Source of the DNA: Candidatus Accumulibacter contiguus
Lineage (GTDB): Bacteria > Pseudomonadota > Gammaproteobacteria > Burkholderiales > Rhodocyclaceae
Direction: 5' to 3'
Assembly: GCF_012940005.1 (NCBI RefSeq)
Contig: NZ_SPMX01000013.1
Location: forward strand, 1-64,000
Length of the DNA stretch: 64,000 nt
This document shows, one piece after another, positions 29,109 through 37,769 of the stretch; the stretch's first letter is position 1, and every line of letters starts with the position of its first letter. Both the position numbers and the translations under genes were made by a program. The notes under the pieces were generated by a model, which worked only from the letters and a program-made list of their open reading frames with translations, ran no database searches and was not told the origin of the DNA.

Positions 29109-30512
29109 TCAAGGTTTTGCTTGCAGGTACTGCTGCTGCCAGCGGCGCAGCAGATCGATCTGTGCGCGACCGAGCACCACTGCCGGACGCGCCTTCCGCA
29201 CCTGTGCAACGGCCTCTTCCGGCGTCGCATGAATGCCTGCGCGCAGCAGCCATGCGGCGGTCACCAGCGCACTGCGCGCGAGGCCGAGTGCGCAGCAGAC
29301 GAGCACCGGTCCGGCGGCCAGCTCTTCGGCGATCGCCGCCGAAGCACGCTCGACCTGCTCCAGGCTCGGCGGCAGCAGATCGAGCATCGGTATGACCACA
29401 TACCGCAAAGCAGGCGTTGGACCAGGCAATTCGGCGCAGACATCGATGATGGCGGCAATGCCGAGACGCTGCCCTTCGGCTGCTGTCGGCAGCCGGCCGA
29501 GCAGGACACCTGCTGTGACCGGATCGGCCAGCGCGAGCTGGCGTGTCCACCAGCGCGAGTTCAGCCAGGCGCAGAGCAGATAGGGTCCGAGCAGACAGCG
29601 TACGGCAAGTGGCAGCGAACCGTCATCCCGCTTTTCGAAGGCATCGGCATCGAGCAGGAGGTAGATCACGGCGACCAGTGCCAGCGCACCAGACAACCAG
29701 AGCAGCCACAGCCAGCCACCGCCCGCGTAGACAGCCAGGCCGCCAACCGCCAGCGCGGTGGTCGCGTAGGCCAGCGCCAGCCGCCAGCGCGCGCGCTCGC
29801 GGTGCCGGGTGGCACGGCGCAGCGGTGATCTGGCGTCGGTCGGAAACACCCATAGCACGAAGCACCCGAGCCACAGCCCGGTCGGAACGTCGAAGAAATG
29901 GTGTTGCCAGGTGGTCAGCACCGACACCCCGATCAGCAGGGCCACGGCCACGACCAGTGCCTGGCAGGCGCGCGGCACGGCGCGCAGATACGGTTCGAGC
30001 AGCACCACGAGCAGGGCGATGTGCAGGGAGGGCGCCTGATTGTAGGGCTGGTCGAAGCTCATCAGGGCAGCGAACATCCAGCCGAATGCGCCGCTCACCT
30101 CGCCACGCTCGAAGGTGCAGCGCAAGGGGAAGAGCAGGAAGCAAGCGACGGCGATCAACTGCGTCAGCAGCAGACGCCAGGCGTGCGTGTCGAGCTGACG
30201 TCGCGTCGTGCACAGCAGCAGCGATACACCATAGAGCAGGTCGATCAGCCAGTACGGAACGATGCTCCAGGGTAGCAGCGGAATGTGCTGTTCCCAGGCG
30301 AAGAGGATGAAGCCGACCTCGGTGCGCTGGCTGCTTGCCCAGGTCGCAAAGCCGTAGCTGGCGAAGAAAAATGGCCCCAGGAACAGCAGCCAGGTCAGAG
30401 CCCTTCGCCAGGGACGGGGCTCGGCGACTGACTCCGCGGTGGGTCTGGTGCTCTGCGAGATCAATTCCGGCGGGCGATCGAAACGGTGAACATTCCCCAG
30501 TCGTCGATCCAC
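29109..30512 (-). CDS. ynbD: YnbD-like PAP2 and dual-specificity phosphatase
   Basis: The product has 467 residues. The PAP2 part has membrane helices with NQAPSLHIALLVVL and TWQHHFFDVPTGLWLG, giving the PSLH and H-x3-D lipid-phosphatase motifs. A second hydrophobic block follows. The C-terminal 130 residues form a dual-specificity phosphatase with the P-loop VLVCCALGLARSA (C-x5-R) and the general-acid region VVIPMLDLLPP. It would dephosphorylate a phospholipid head group. The listed start overlaps ynbC by 52 bases; a later non-ATG start is possible as the first 30 residues are not conserved in character. Confidence 0.82.
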   Translation of the reverse strand: MDRRLGNVHRFDRPPELISQSTRPTAESVAEPRPWRRALTWLLFLGPFFFASYGFATWASSQRTEVGFILFAWEQHIPLLPWSIVPYWLIDLLYGVSLLLCTTRRQLDTHAWRLLLTQLIAVACFLLFPLRCTFERGEVSGAFGWMFAALMSFDQPYNQAPSLHIALLVVLLEPYLRAVPRACQALVVAVALLIGVSVLTTWQHHFFDVPTGLWLGCFVLWVFPTDARSPLRRATRHRERARWRLALAYATTALAVGGLAVYAGGGWLWLLWLSGALALVAVIYLLLDADAFEKRDDGSLPLAVRCLLGPYLLCAWLNSRWWTRQLALADPVTAGVLLGRLPTAAEGQRLGIAAIIDVCAELPGPTPALRYVVIPMLDLLPPSLEQVERASAAIAEELAAGPVLVCCALGLARSALVTAAWLLRAGIHATPEEAVAQVRKARPAVVLGRAQIDLLRRWQQQYLQAKP

Positions 30513-32209
30513 TGCTCGACCTTCGTGAAACCCGCGGCGCGCACCAGTTCGTCCAGTTCGGCCTGCGTACGGCGGCGCATCACCCAGGCCTGGTGGCTGC
30601 GATGACTGGTGAGCGTGCGCGCGATCAGCTCGATCTGCGGATGCCAGGGTTGGCCGGTGTAGACCAGGTAGCCGCCGGAGTCGATAGCCTGAGCCAGGCC
30701 GCGCAGCGAACGCATCACCAGTTCGTTGTCGGAGAAGAGTTCGTAGAGACCCGAAACGATCACCAGATTCGGTCTCGGAGTCAGCGCAGCGAGGGCTGCC
30801 TCGTCGAAAGCGTCAGCGGCTTCGAAGCGGGCGATGTCATCGAGTTGCCTGGCAGTGATCAGGGCTCGCCCCTGGCGGACGTTCAAGTCACTGAAATCAC
30901 GCAGGACGATCGATTGCGGGCGCTCCGGCAACTGCGCGACGGCGTCCAGGACGTAACGCCCATGGCCGGCGGCGAGATCAGCGATGCAGAGCGCCTGGCC
31001 GCCGCCTCGAAGTTCGTCTGCAGCAAGGGCAATGGCTTGCAGCAGGTGGGATCTGCGCACACGCACGCCGCGCCAACCGATCGAATCGAGGTAGCCGCGA
31101 TCGATCCATTTGCCGATCAGCAGTCGGCCGCGCGCCTGGTTCAGGTACACGTAGTCGAGACTGCTGCCGGAATCGAAGCCGGTCGTCAGACCGATACCAA
31201 TGCCGTCCGAGAGGCGGCCGAGAGTGCGCATCGCCAGGCGGGTGATGGCGAAGTAAATCCCGCGTGGCGAGCAGGGCGGTAACGGCTGGCCGAGACGAAC
31301 TTCCTCGTCCCGGGTATAACCGTCACGGTGCGCCTGCAGCAGCGAGTCGGCAGGCAGGGGATTCCGGAACATGCGCTCAATGAAGGCGCGGATCTGGTCG
31401 ATGGCGAGCTTGCGATCGCGTTCACCGAGCGTGTCGTGGAGAAATCCGGGGAGCAGGTGGCGCTCCTTGACCGGCGAGCCCAGCCGATCGAAAAAGCGGT
31501 CCTGTGGTGCGCGCTGCACGACCCAGTCCTTCTCGGAGATCAGCAGTTGCAGCGGCAGGCGGATGGCCTCTGCGTCCGCGACGACTCGGTCGGCAGCGTC
31601 GTAGAGGCCCAGCAGAACGCGCGCCGAAATGGAACGGGTAACCAGGGGATCCTCGTCATACGAACGCACGCGCTCGGGATCGTGGGTCAGAAACTTCGCC
31701 TTCACATACGAGGTGATGAAGAAGTTCCCGAACAGCCGCTGCATCAGCGTCAGCCCCGGACGCGCCAGAGGAACATAGAGCTTTACCTGGAAAGCCGGTG
31801 CGGTCAGCACCAGGCAGCGGAGCTGCGGCGCGTAGTCGTGTGCCCAGGTCGCTGCCAGGACGGCGCCGACGCTCTGGCCGACGACGGCAATCTGGTTGGC
31901 GGCAATGGCGTAGCAGTCACTGACATGCCGGACGAAGCGGTCGACGTCCTTCACCAGGGCGGCAAAGCTTGGGCTGTCTCCACGCTCGCCAGGCGAGCGG
32001 CCGTGACCACGCGCGTCCCAGGCGAACATCGAGAAGTCATCGAGTGCGAGTTCGTCGACGACATGCTGCAGTCGTCCCGAATGCTCGTGACCGCGGTGCA
32101 ACAGCAACACCGCCCGCTTGGCATTGACGCTGCCGACCGGCGGCCAGTAGCGATAGAACAGTGTCGTTCCGTCGTGGGTAGTGAATTGTTTTTCCTGGGC
32201 GAAGCGCAT
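30461..32209 (-). CDS. ynbC: YnbC-like fusion of alpha/beta hydrolase and SAM methyltransferase
   Basis: The product has 582 residues. Residues 1-290 are a monoglyceride-lipase-like alpha/beta hydrolase: LLLHRGHEHSGR, WDARGHGRSPG, nucleophile elbow VVGQSVGAV, LPGFLHDTLGERD with the histidine. Residues 330-582 form a class I methyltransferase (CIADLAAGHGRYVLDAVAQL, RDFSDLNVRQG). This two-domain fusion is the E. coli YnbC arrangement. It may act on a lysolipid or head group; the substrate is unknown. It lies between ynbA and ynbD on the same strand. Confidence 0.84.
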   Translation of the reverse strand: MRFAQEKQFTTHDGTTLFYRYWPPVGSVNAKRAVLLLHRGHEHSGRLQHVVDELALDDFSMFAWDARGHGRSPGERGDSPSFAALVKDVDRFVRHVSDCYAIAANQIAVVGQSVGAVLAATWAHDYAPQLRCLVLTAPAFQVKLYVPLARPGLTLMQRLFGNFFITSYVKAKFLTHDPERVRSYDEDPLVTRSISARVLLGLYDAADRVVADAEAIRLPLQLLISEKDWVVQRAPQDRFFDRLGSPVKERHLLPGFLHDTLGERDRKLAIDQIRAFIERMFRNPLPADSLLQAHRDGYTRDEEVRLGQPLPPCSPRGIYFAITRLAMRTLGRLSDGIGIGLTTGFDSGSSLDYVYLNQARGRLLIGKWIDRGYLDSIGWRGVRVRRSHLLQAIALAADELRGGGQALCIADLAAGHGRYVLDAVAQLPERPQSIVLRDFSDLNVRQGRALITARQLDDIARFEAADAFDEAALAALTPRPNLVIVSGLYELFSDNELVMRSLRGLAQAIDSGGYLVYTGQPWHPQIELIARTLTSHRSHQAWVMRRRTQAELDELVRAAGFTKVEQWIDDWGMFTVSIARRN

Positions 32210-32234
32210 CCTGGCCTGTCTCCGATGGGTAATC

Positions 32235-32858
32235 TTATCGACTTTCGCCGGTGCTGCCTTCGGCGATGCCCTGCCTGACCCGGTTCGCGATGGTCAGCAG
32301 CAGCAACAGCGCGACCAGCGCCATCCCTGCCGACAACCACACACCGGGAGCGACGCCGGCGCCGAGAAATAGTCCGAGCAATCCGAAAACCAGCGCGCGA
32401 TCACTCTTGCCCATCGGTCCGTCGTTGCGACGCCGCTGGCCCGTAACTGCGCCCAGCACCCCGGCCATTTCGGAGACGTTCGCCAGGAAGATCACCAGAA
32501 CGGTCAGCGCGCTGCCGGCTTCGGGAAGAAAGGCAAAAGGCAGATACAGCGCTGCATCGGAGAGCAGATCCGACAGTTCATTGAGGTAGGCACCGAGTGT
32601 CGAGATCTGACCGAACTCGCGGGCGAGCATGCCGTCGATCGCATTCAGCGCCATGCGCAGCAGGAGCCACAGCGGCAGCAGCAGAAACCATCGCAGTTGC
32701 CCGGCGTGCGCGGCGAGTGCAAGACCGCATCCGAGGATCAGCGAAGCAGCGCAGGTGCCTACGGTGGCCTGGTTGGCACTCAAGCCGAGTCCGTGCAGCG
32801 CGCGCGCTGTCGGGCGCAACAGGGCCTGGAAGCGGGGTTTCAGGGCATAAAGACTCAT
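32235..32858 (-). CDS. ynbA: YnbA-like CDP-alcohol phosphatidyltransferase
   Basis: The product has 207 residues with about six membrane helices. The CDP-alcohol phosphotransferase motif appears in a variant form, NAIDGMLAREFGQISTLG then AYLNELSD: the first and third aspartates of the canonical D-x2-D-G-x2-A-R-x8-G-x3-D-x3-D are asparagine here. The E. coli YnbA family also carries such changes. It would transfer a phosphatidyl group from CDP-diacylglycerol to an unidentified alcohol. First gene of the ynb-like block; the next gene begins 26 bases downstream. Confidence 0.82.
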   Translation of the reverse strand: MSLYALKPRFQALLRPTARALHGLGLSANQATVGTCAASLILGCGLALAAHAGQLRWFLLLPLWLLLRMALNAIDGMLAREFGQISTLGAYLNELSDLLSDAALYLPFAFLPEAGSALTVLVIFLANVSEMAGVLGAVTGQRRRNDGPMGKSDRALVFGLLGLFLGAGVAPGVWLSAGMALVALLLLLTIANRVRQGIAEGSTGESR

Positions 32859-33101
32859 TGACAGCAGGGGCGGAAAGTGAAATTGTCAGGATGATAGCCC
32901 ATGCAGCGCCTGGTCGTCGCAGCGCCAGGGGTCGCGCTGATCGAATGGGAACGAATAGAACAAGACACTGGTCCGATTACGTGGAGTTTCGGGTGCCCGA
33001 CATCCAGCAACTTCGCAGTCACAGAATACTGCTGCTACCGCGGGTGTCCGCAAACACCCATTTCATACGTAACGCCAATACATCCCGAGAGGAGTCGAAT
33101 C

Positions 33102-33740
33102 ATGAGCCAACCCATTGTTTACGGTGATGCCATCAGCACCTACGTTCGTACAGTCCGTCTGGCCCTGGAGGAAAAGGGAGTGTCGCACACGCTCGCGGCC
33201 GTGGATCTGGTCAAGGGTCAGCACAAGGAGAAAGACCATCTGGCCCGGCACCCCTGGGGCAAGATGCCCGCGTTTGAGCATGCGGGCATCGTGTTCTACG
33301 AGGCATCGGCCATTCTTCGCTATATCGACGAGGTGTTCCCGGAACCCGCTTTGATGCCTTCCACACCCGTGGAACGTGCCCGTGTGAATCAGGTGATGAG
33401 CATCGTTGACAGTTATGGATACCCGGCGTCGATCACCAATATCTTCATTCCCCGCGTACTGGTGCCCGCACTCGGTGGTCAGACCGACGAAGCACAAGTC
33501 GATGCGGCCAAGCCGCAGGCCGCGTTGTTCCTCAAGGAGATCGGGCGACTACTGGACGGGGCAAACTATTTTGGTGGCACGAACGTGAGTCTCGCCGACT
33601 TGCACGTGCTGCCCGTGTTGACCTACCTGCAGGCCACCCCGGAAGGCCAGGCCTTGATTGCGGCGACGCCGAACATCGCGGCCTGGATGGGTCGCATGAG
33701 CGAACGCAGCAGCGTTCAGGCGGTGATGCCGGCCGCTTGA
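33102..33740 (+). CDS. glutathione S-transferase family protein
   Basis: The product has 212 residues. The N-terminal thioredoxin-fold half has IVYGDAISTYVRTVRLALEE and the cis-proline and glutathione-binding stretch GKMPAFEHAGIVFYEASAIL. The all-helical C-terminal half has NVSLADLHVLPVLTYLQATP, matching the N-capping box of GSTs. ATG 33102 follows GAGAGGAG. It stands alone. The 240 bases upstream hold no other gene that I can support. Substrate class is not determinable from sequence. Confidence 0.88.
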   Translation: MSQPIVYGDAISTYVRTVRLALEEKGVSHTLAAVDLVKGQHKEKDHLARHPWGKMPAFEHAGIVFYEASAILRYIDEVFPEPALMPSTPVERARVNQVMSIVDSYGYPASITNIFIPRVLVPALGGQTDEAQVDAAKPQAALFLKEIGRLLDGANYFGGTNVSLADLHVLPVLTYLQATPEGQALIAATPNIAAWMGRMSERSSVQAVMPAA

Positions 33741-33770
33741 GCCTGCACTGGCTCTCTTTATAAACTTCCA

Positions 33771-34040
33771 TCACTCCAGCTTGCGGCCGACAGTGAGGCT
33801 GGCCAGGGCCAGCATGCCGACTCCCAGTAATTGCCGGTTGCCGGCTGAGCAGTGCCGCGGTTGCCGGCACAGCAGGGCAGCGCTGCCGCCAAGGATGGCG
33901 GCAGCCAGCAGAAGAGCCGTTTCGTACGGGCGCAGCCAGTACAGCAGCGGATGCTTGAGGTTCCAGGCAACGCTCAGCAAAGCCAGCAGCGTTGCCCAGG
34001 CCAGGGCAGGGCGCCAGCATCGAAACACGGGCCAGTGCAT
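33771..34040 (-). CDS. small membrane protein of unknown function next to creD
   Basis: The product has 89 residues with three hydrophobic stretches (ALAWATLLALLSVAW, TALLLAAAILGGSAALL, LLGVGMLALASLTVG). It starts 10 bases after the creD stop on the same strand, so it is probably co-transcribed as the last gene of the cre block. I do not recognise a family. Composition and GC content match the neighbours. Confidence 0.55.
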   Translation of the reverse strand: MHWPVFRCWRPALAWATLLALLSVAWNLKHPLLYWLRPYETALLLAAAILGGSAALLCRQPRHCSAGNRQLLGVGMLALASLTVGRKLE

Positions 34041-34049
34041 GATGGTGCC

Positions 34050-35402
34050 TCATTCGGCTGGCCGGGCAGCGAGTGCGGGACCGATCTGGTACCAGTCGAT
34101 GCGCCGCGTCGCCAGCATGATCGCTCCGAGGGCCAGGAAGAGCAGCACGCTGCCCATCAGGAGCGAGTTGTCTTCGGAGAGCAGTACACCATAGAGCACT
34201 CCGTAGAGACCGGCCAGCGCGGCAGCAAAGGAAAAACCCTGGCGGCGATTACCGAGAGCGGCAGCCAGATAGGTTCCGATCAGGGCGATACAGGCCGTTG
34301 CGGCGATGCTGTAGGCGGCAACGAAGGCCAGGTGCTCGGAGAGCGCGATCAGCAACAGGAAGAAAACCGCCAATGCCAGACCGACCAGCAGGTACTGCAA
34401 CGGGTGAATCGGCGAACGACGCAGGATTTCGCTGAGGAAGAAACCGGCGAAGGTCAGCGTAATGAACAGGATGCCGTATTTCACGGCCCGCTCGGATTGC
34501 AGATAGACGTTGACCGGATCGATGAAGAGGATATCGAGCACTTCGGGGATCGGCCCGCCCTTGGCCGCCACCAGGGTGTTGGGAAAACTGCGCGCCAGAT
34601 GCGACACTTCCCAACGGGCGGTAAAACCATCGTCAGCAATCGTGCGCTCGCGTGGCAGAAAGCGGCCGCCAAAGCTCGGGTGCCGCCAGTCCGAATGGAT
34701 CGCGATGGTGTTCGCTTCCGCGGTCGGCGCGATGGCCAGTCGCTGGGTACCGGTCAGCTGCAGAGGGAAATCAAAATCGAACGAGCTTGGTGCGTCGAGA
34801 GCGACTGCCCCGAGCGGAATGGCCAGGCGTTGGCCAGCCAGGGCATCACCGTCCAGTGCTGGGCTCTTGGGTGTCGAGAAGCGGTAGCTCTTGCCGCCCA
34901 GGTTCACTGGCGGATCGTTGTCGACGCCGCGCGGGTCGGAAACGCCCAGCAGCAGCGTCGCTTCGGCGCTGACGATGCTGCGCTGAGCATCGAGACCGAG
35001 GTGTACGGGAAGCACGAAGCGCCCCGCGACCGCCAGGTCGAGGTGGTAGAGCCGGGCCTGGTAGATTCCCCGTTGGCGGGTTTCCACGCGGGCCTCGCCG
35101 CTCAGCTTCAGCGTCTCGGCCGGCAGATACAGGCTGCGTTCCACGAAGCGCGGCGTGCTCCTGGTCCGACCGGTGGCGGGGTCCTCCTTGGTTTCCGGCT
35201 CGATTTGTTCCCGGTAATGGATCGCGAGCACCGGCCCGGTGAGCGTTTGCGGGCCGGCAGCGCTATTGGCGATGTTGCGCTGAACCTCTTCCTGACGCGA
35301 ACTGCGCTGGCGGATCTGATCCTCGATGAGGGCCAGAGGCACCAGCAGCAGGAGCGACATGAAGCCGATGGCGACGAGTTTGAGAAGCAGTTTCTTGTCC
35401 AT
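34050..35402 (-). CDS. creD: CreD inner membrane protein
   Basis: The product has 450 residues. The N-terminal helix (KLVAIGFMSLLLLVPLALIE) and the conserved blocks DQIRQRSSRQEEVQRNIA, GPQTLTGPVLAIHY and GRFLPRERTIADDGFTARWE identify CreD. The C-terminal half has five or six membrane helices, including PIHPLQYLLVGLALAVFFLL. CreD maintains envelope homeostasis and is induced by CreBC. It follows creC by about 100 bases on the same strand, giving the usual creBCD order. Confidence 0.9.
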   Translation of the reverse strand: MDKKLLLKLVAIGFMSLLLLVPLALIEDQIRQRSSRQEEVQRNIANSAAGPQTLTGPVLAIHYREQIEPETKEDPATGRTRSTPRFVERSLYLPAETLKLSGEARVETRQRGIYQARLYHLDLAVAGRFVLPVHLGLDAQRSIVSAEATLLLGVSDPRGVDNDPPVNLGGKSYRFSTPKSPALDGDALAGQRLAIPLGAVALDAPSSFDFDFPLQLTGTQRLAIAPTAEANTIAIHSDWRHPSFGGRFLPRERTIADDGFTARWEVSHLARSFPNTLVAAKGGPIPEVLDILFIDPVNVYLQSERAVKYGILFITLTFAGFFLSEILRRSPIHPLQYLLVGLALAVFFLLLIALSEHLAFVAAYSIAATACIALIGTYLAAALGNRRQGFSFAAALAGLYGVLYGVLLSEDNSLLMGSVLLFLALGAIMLATRRIDWYQIGPALAARPAE

Positions 35403-35508
35403 GAAGTTCTCCCTGGTGGATGGTGCAGGGAGTCTCGATCACTTCGGTGAACGGATGAGGAAGCGGCAGTGAAGCTCTGTGAATCGAGGGTGAAGTCAGG
35501 TCACGCCT

Positions 35509-36936
35509 TCAGGTCAGCGGCAGCAGCAGACGGGCCATTGCGCCGCCCTCGGGATGGTTGGCGAAATCGGCTTCGCCGCCATGCAGGCGAGCGACTTCGC
35601 GTACCAGCGCGAGTCCCAGGCCCGAGCTCTTCTTGCCGCTGGCGGTGCTCGCCAGCGAGTAGAAACGGTCGAAGACCTGCGACAGTGCGTAGTCCGGAGC
35701 ACCGCTACCATGATCGCGGACCGATACCTCGGCGCGTTGATCGCGACGCTGCAGAGCGATTTCGATGCGCCCCCCGGTCGGCGAAAAGGCGATCGCGTTG
35801 TCCAGCAGGTTGAGCAGCGCCTGCTGCAAAAGGAAAGGGTCGCCGCTGATGACTAGAGGCTGGCCGATGGCGAGCGAACAGATCAGCTGACGAGCCTGCA
35901 GCGGCAGGAGCCGCTCGTCGACGCAACGCCGCAGCAGCTCGGCCAGGTCGACCTGGACTGCGTCTTCCGGTGCCTGCAGTTGCTCGACCCGCGCCAGCAT
36001 CAGCATCCGTTCGATGATCCCCTGCAGGCGCCGCGCCTGCTCGCCAACGCTCAGCGCAAAACGTCGTCGATCATCATCGGCGGGGCTGCCTTCGAGGATT
36101 TCGGCGGCGCCGATGATGGCCGAGAGCGGGCTTTTCATTTCGTGCGCCAGGTTCTGCACGTAACGTTCGACGTATTGTTTGCCTTCGAGGCGCTCGCGCA
36201 TCAGCGCCAGCGCACGTGCCAGTTCGGAGAACTGACGTCCGCCGGAGGTCGGCGGATCGGCCTTGCGGCCTTCCGAGACGTCGCGGGCGTAGATCCGCAA
36301 GCGGTTGATCGACCAGCTCAGCCAGGCCGAGAACACCACTCCTATCAGTGCCGAAGCCGCCAGCAGGATGTAGCCGGCGCGTTTCACGCGCTGCTCGGCG
36401 TGGCCGACATAGGGCAGGACGCTGGACAGGGGCTTGGCCACCGACAGTACGCCGAGCAGCCGCTCCTGGTGGCGGATCGGTGCGGCCACGTACATCACCG
36501 ACGAACTGGCGTCGCCGGCCTGCGCGCGCGTGCTGCGCGCACCGTATTCGCCCTTGAGCACGCGTGCCACGTCGCGCCACTGCGAATAATCGGCGCCCAG
36601 GGCCAGACCTTCGGAATCGAAGACTACCCGGCCCTGGTCGTCGGTGATGTAGACGCGAAAGTCGATGCTGTCCTTTTGCACTCCCCAGATGCTTGCCTGT
36701 GGCGAACGCTGGCGCGCCGCCGCCAGCGCCCTGGCGAATTCGCCGCTGGCCATTCTTCCGCTGGCGAGTTCCGGTGCTGCCAGTTCGGCGAGGACATGCG
36801 CCGTATCGACCAGGGTTTCTTCGGTGGCCTGGCGAATTCCCGGCTCGGCCTCGTGCATGAAGATGTTGAGCACGAACCACGCCGCCAGGCCGACGATCAG
36901 GAAATAGCCGATGAACAGGCGGACGGAAACATTCAT
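35509..36936 (-). CDS. creC: CreC-type sensor histidine kinase
   Basis: The product has 475 residues. Two membrane helices (about 6-24 and 185-205) flank a periplasmic sensor region. HAMP-like sequence is followed by the H-box NLAHEMKSPLSAIIGAAEIL with the phospho-accepting histidine, an N-box in LLNLLDNAIAFSPTGG, and the G-box SGLGLALVREVARLHGG. The HEMKSPL form is typical of CreC. It lies between creB and creD. It would phosphorylate CreB in response to growth conditions or envelope stress. Confidence 0.88.
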   Translation of the reverse strand: MNVSVRLFIGYFLIVGLAAWFVLNIFMHEAEPGIRQATEETLVDTAHVLAELAAPELASGRMASGEFARALAAARQRSPQASIWGVQKDSIDFRVYITDDQGRVVFDSEGLALGADYSQWRDVARVLKGEYGARSTRAQAGDASSSVMYVAAPIRHQERLLGVLSVAKPLSSVLPYVGHAEQRVKRAGYILLAASALIGVVFSAWLSWSINRLRIYARDVSEGRKADPPTSGGRQFSELARALALMRERLEGKQYVERYVQNLAHEMKSPLSAIIGAAEILEGSPADDDRRRFALSVGEQARRLQGIIERMLMLARVEQLQAPEDAVQVDLAELLRRCVDERLLPLQARQLICSLAIGQPLVISGDPFLLQQALLNLLDNAIAFSPTGGRIEIALQRRDQRAEVSVRDHGSGAPDYALSQVFDRFYSLASTASGKKSSGLGLALVREVARLHGGEADFANHPEGGAMARLLLPLT

Positions 36937-36947
36937 CGGCGGCCGGC

Positions 36948-37632
36948 CTAGCGAACGGTGATGCTGTAACCCAGACCGCGGTGGGTCCGGATCGGTTCCT
37001 CGTCGGCGCGTATCGCCCGCAGTTTGCTGCGCAGGGTCTTGATGTGGGTGTCCACCGTGCGCTCCAGGCTTTCACCGCAATCCTGCCAGACGTTCTCCAT
37101 GATCTGGCCGCGACTCAGGATGCGCCCCGGCCGTGTCAGCAGCAAGGCCAGCAGGAGATACTCGTAGCGCGTCAGATCGAGCCAGACACCGTGGTAGGCG
37201 ATGCGCAAGCCATCGCCATCGACCGTGAAACGAGCCGGTGCGGTGATCGTGGGGGGGGCCTGCGAGCCACTCCGGCCGGGTGCGACGCAGGATGGCGCGG
37301 ACGCGGGAAACCACCTCGCGGGGACTGAATGGTTTGGCCACGTAATCGTCGGCACCGAGTTCCAGTCCGACGATGCGGTCTACCTCGTCAGAACGGGCGG
37401 TGAGAAATATCACCGGCACATCCGAGCGCCGCCGCAGGACACGACAGACGTCGAAGCCGCTCATGTCCGGCAGCCCGACGTCCAGGACGACCAGGTCGTG
37501 ATCGCCGGCAGCCAGTCGGGCGAGTGCCTCGGCACCGAGGGTACAGCAATCGCTGGCGAAACCGTCGGCTTGCAGGGCATAGGCCAGGGTATCGGAAATC
37601 GCGGGTTCGTCGTCGACGATGAGGATACGCAT
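36948..37632 (-). pseudogene. creB: CreB-type response regulator, one frameshift
   Basis: ATG 37632 opens MRILIVDDEPAISDTLAYAL, the receiver domain with the acidic pair. The phospho-acceptor lies in VVLDVGLPDMSGFD and the lysine in DDYVAKPFSPREV. The frame then shifts at an eight-base G run (37251-37258), and the other frame continues ITAPARFTVDGDGLRIAYHG with the OmpR winged helix TRYEYLLLALLLTRPGRILS and HIKTLRSKLRAIRADEEPIR. Removing one G restores a protein of about 227 residues, the normal CreB size. A homopolymer error is likely. Confidence 0.85.
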
Positions 37633-37769
37633 GACCGAGATGGTAGTGCATTCCGCGTTCGGCGTCGCCACTTGCCCGCCCGGTCTTGCACGCATTGGTG
37701 CCATTCGAAAAATTGATCGGGGGGGCCTGGGGACCTGGAAAAACCATGTCCGTCAGACGCGCCTGCCGC

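Noticed and set aside
33852-35450. 532-residue open frame opposite creD
   Set aside because: Shadow reading with low-complexity composition and no motifs; creD is well supported.
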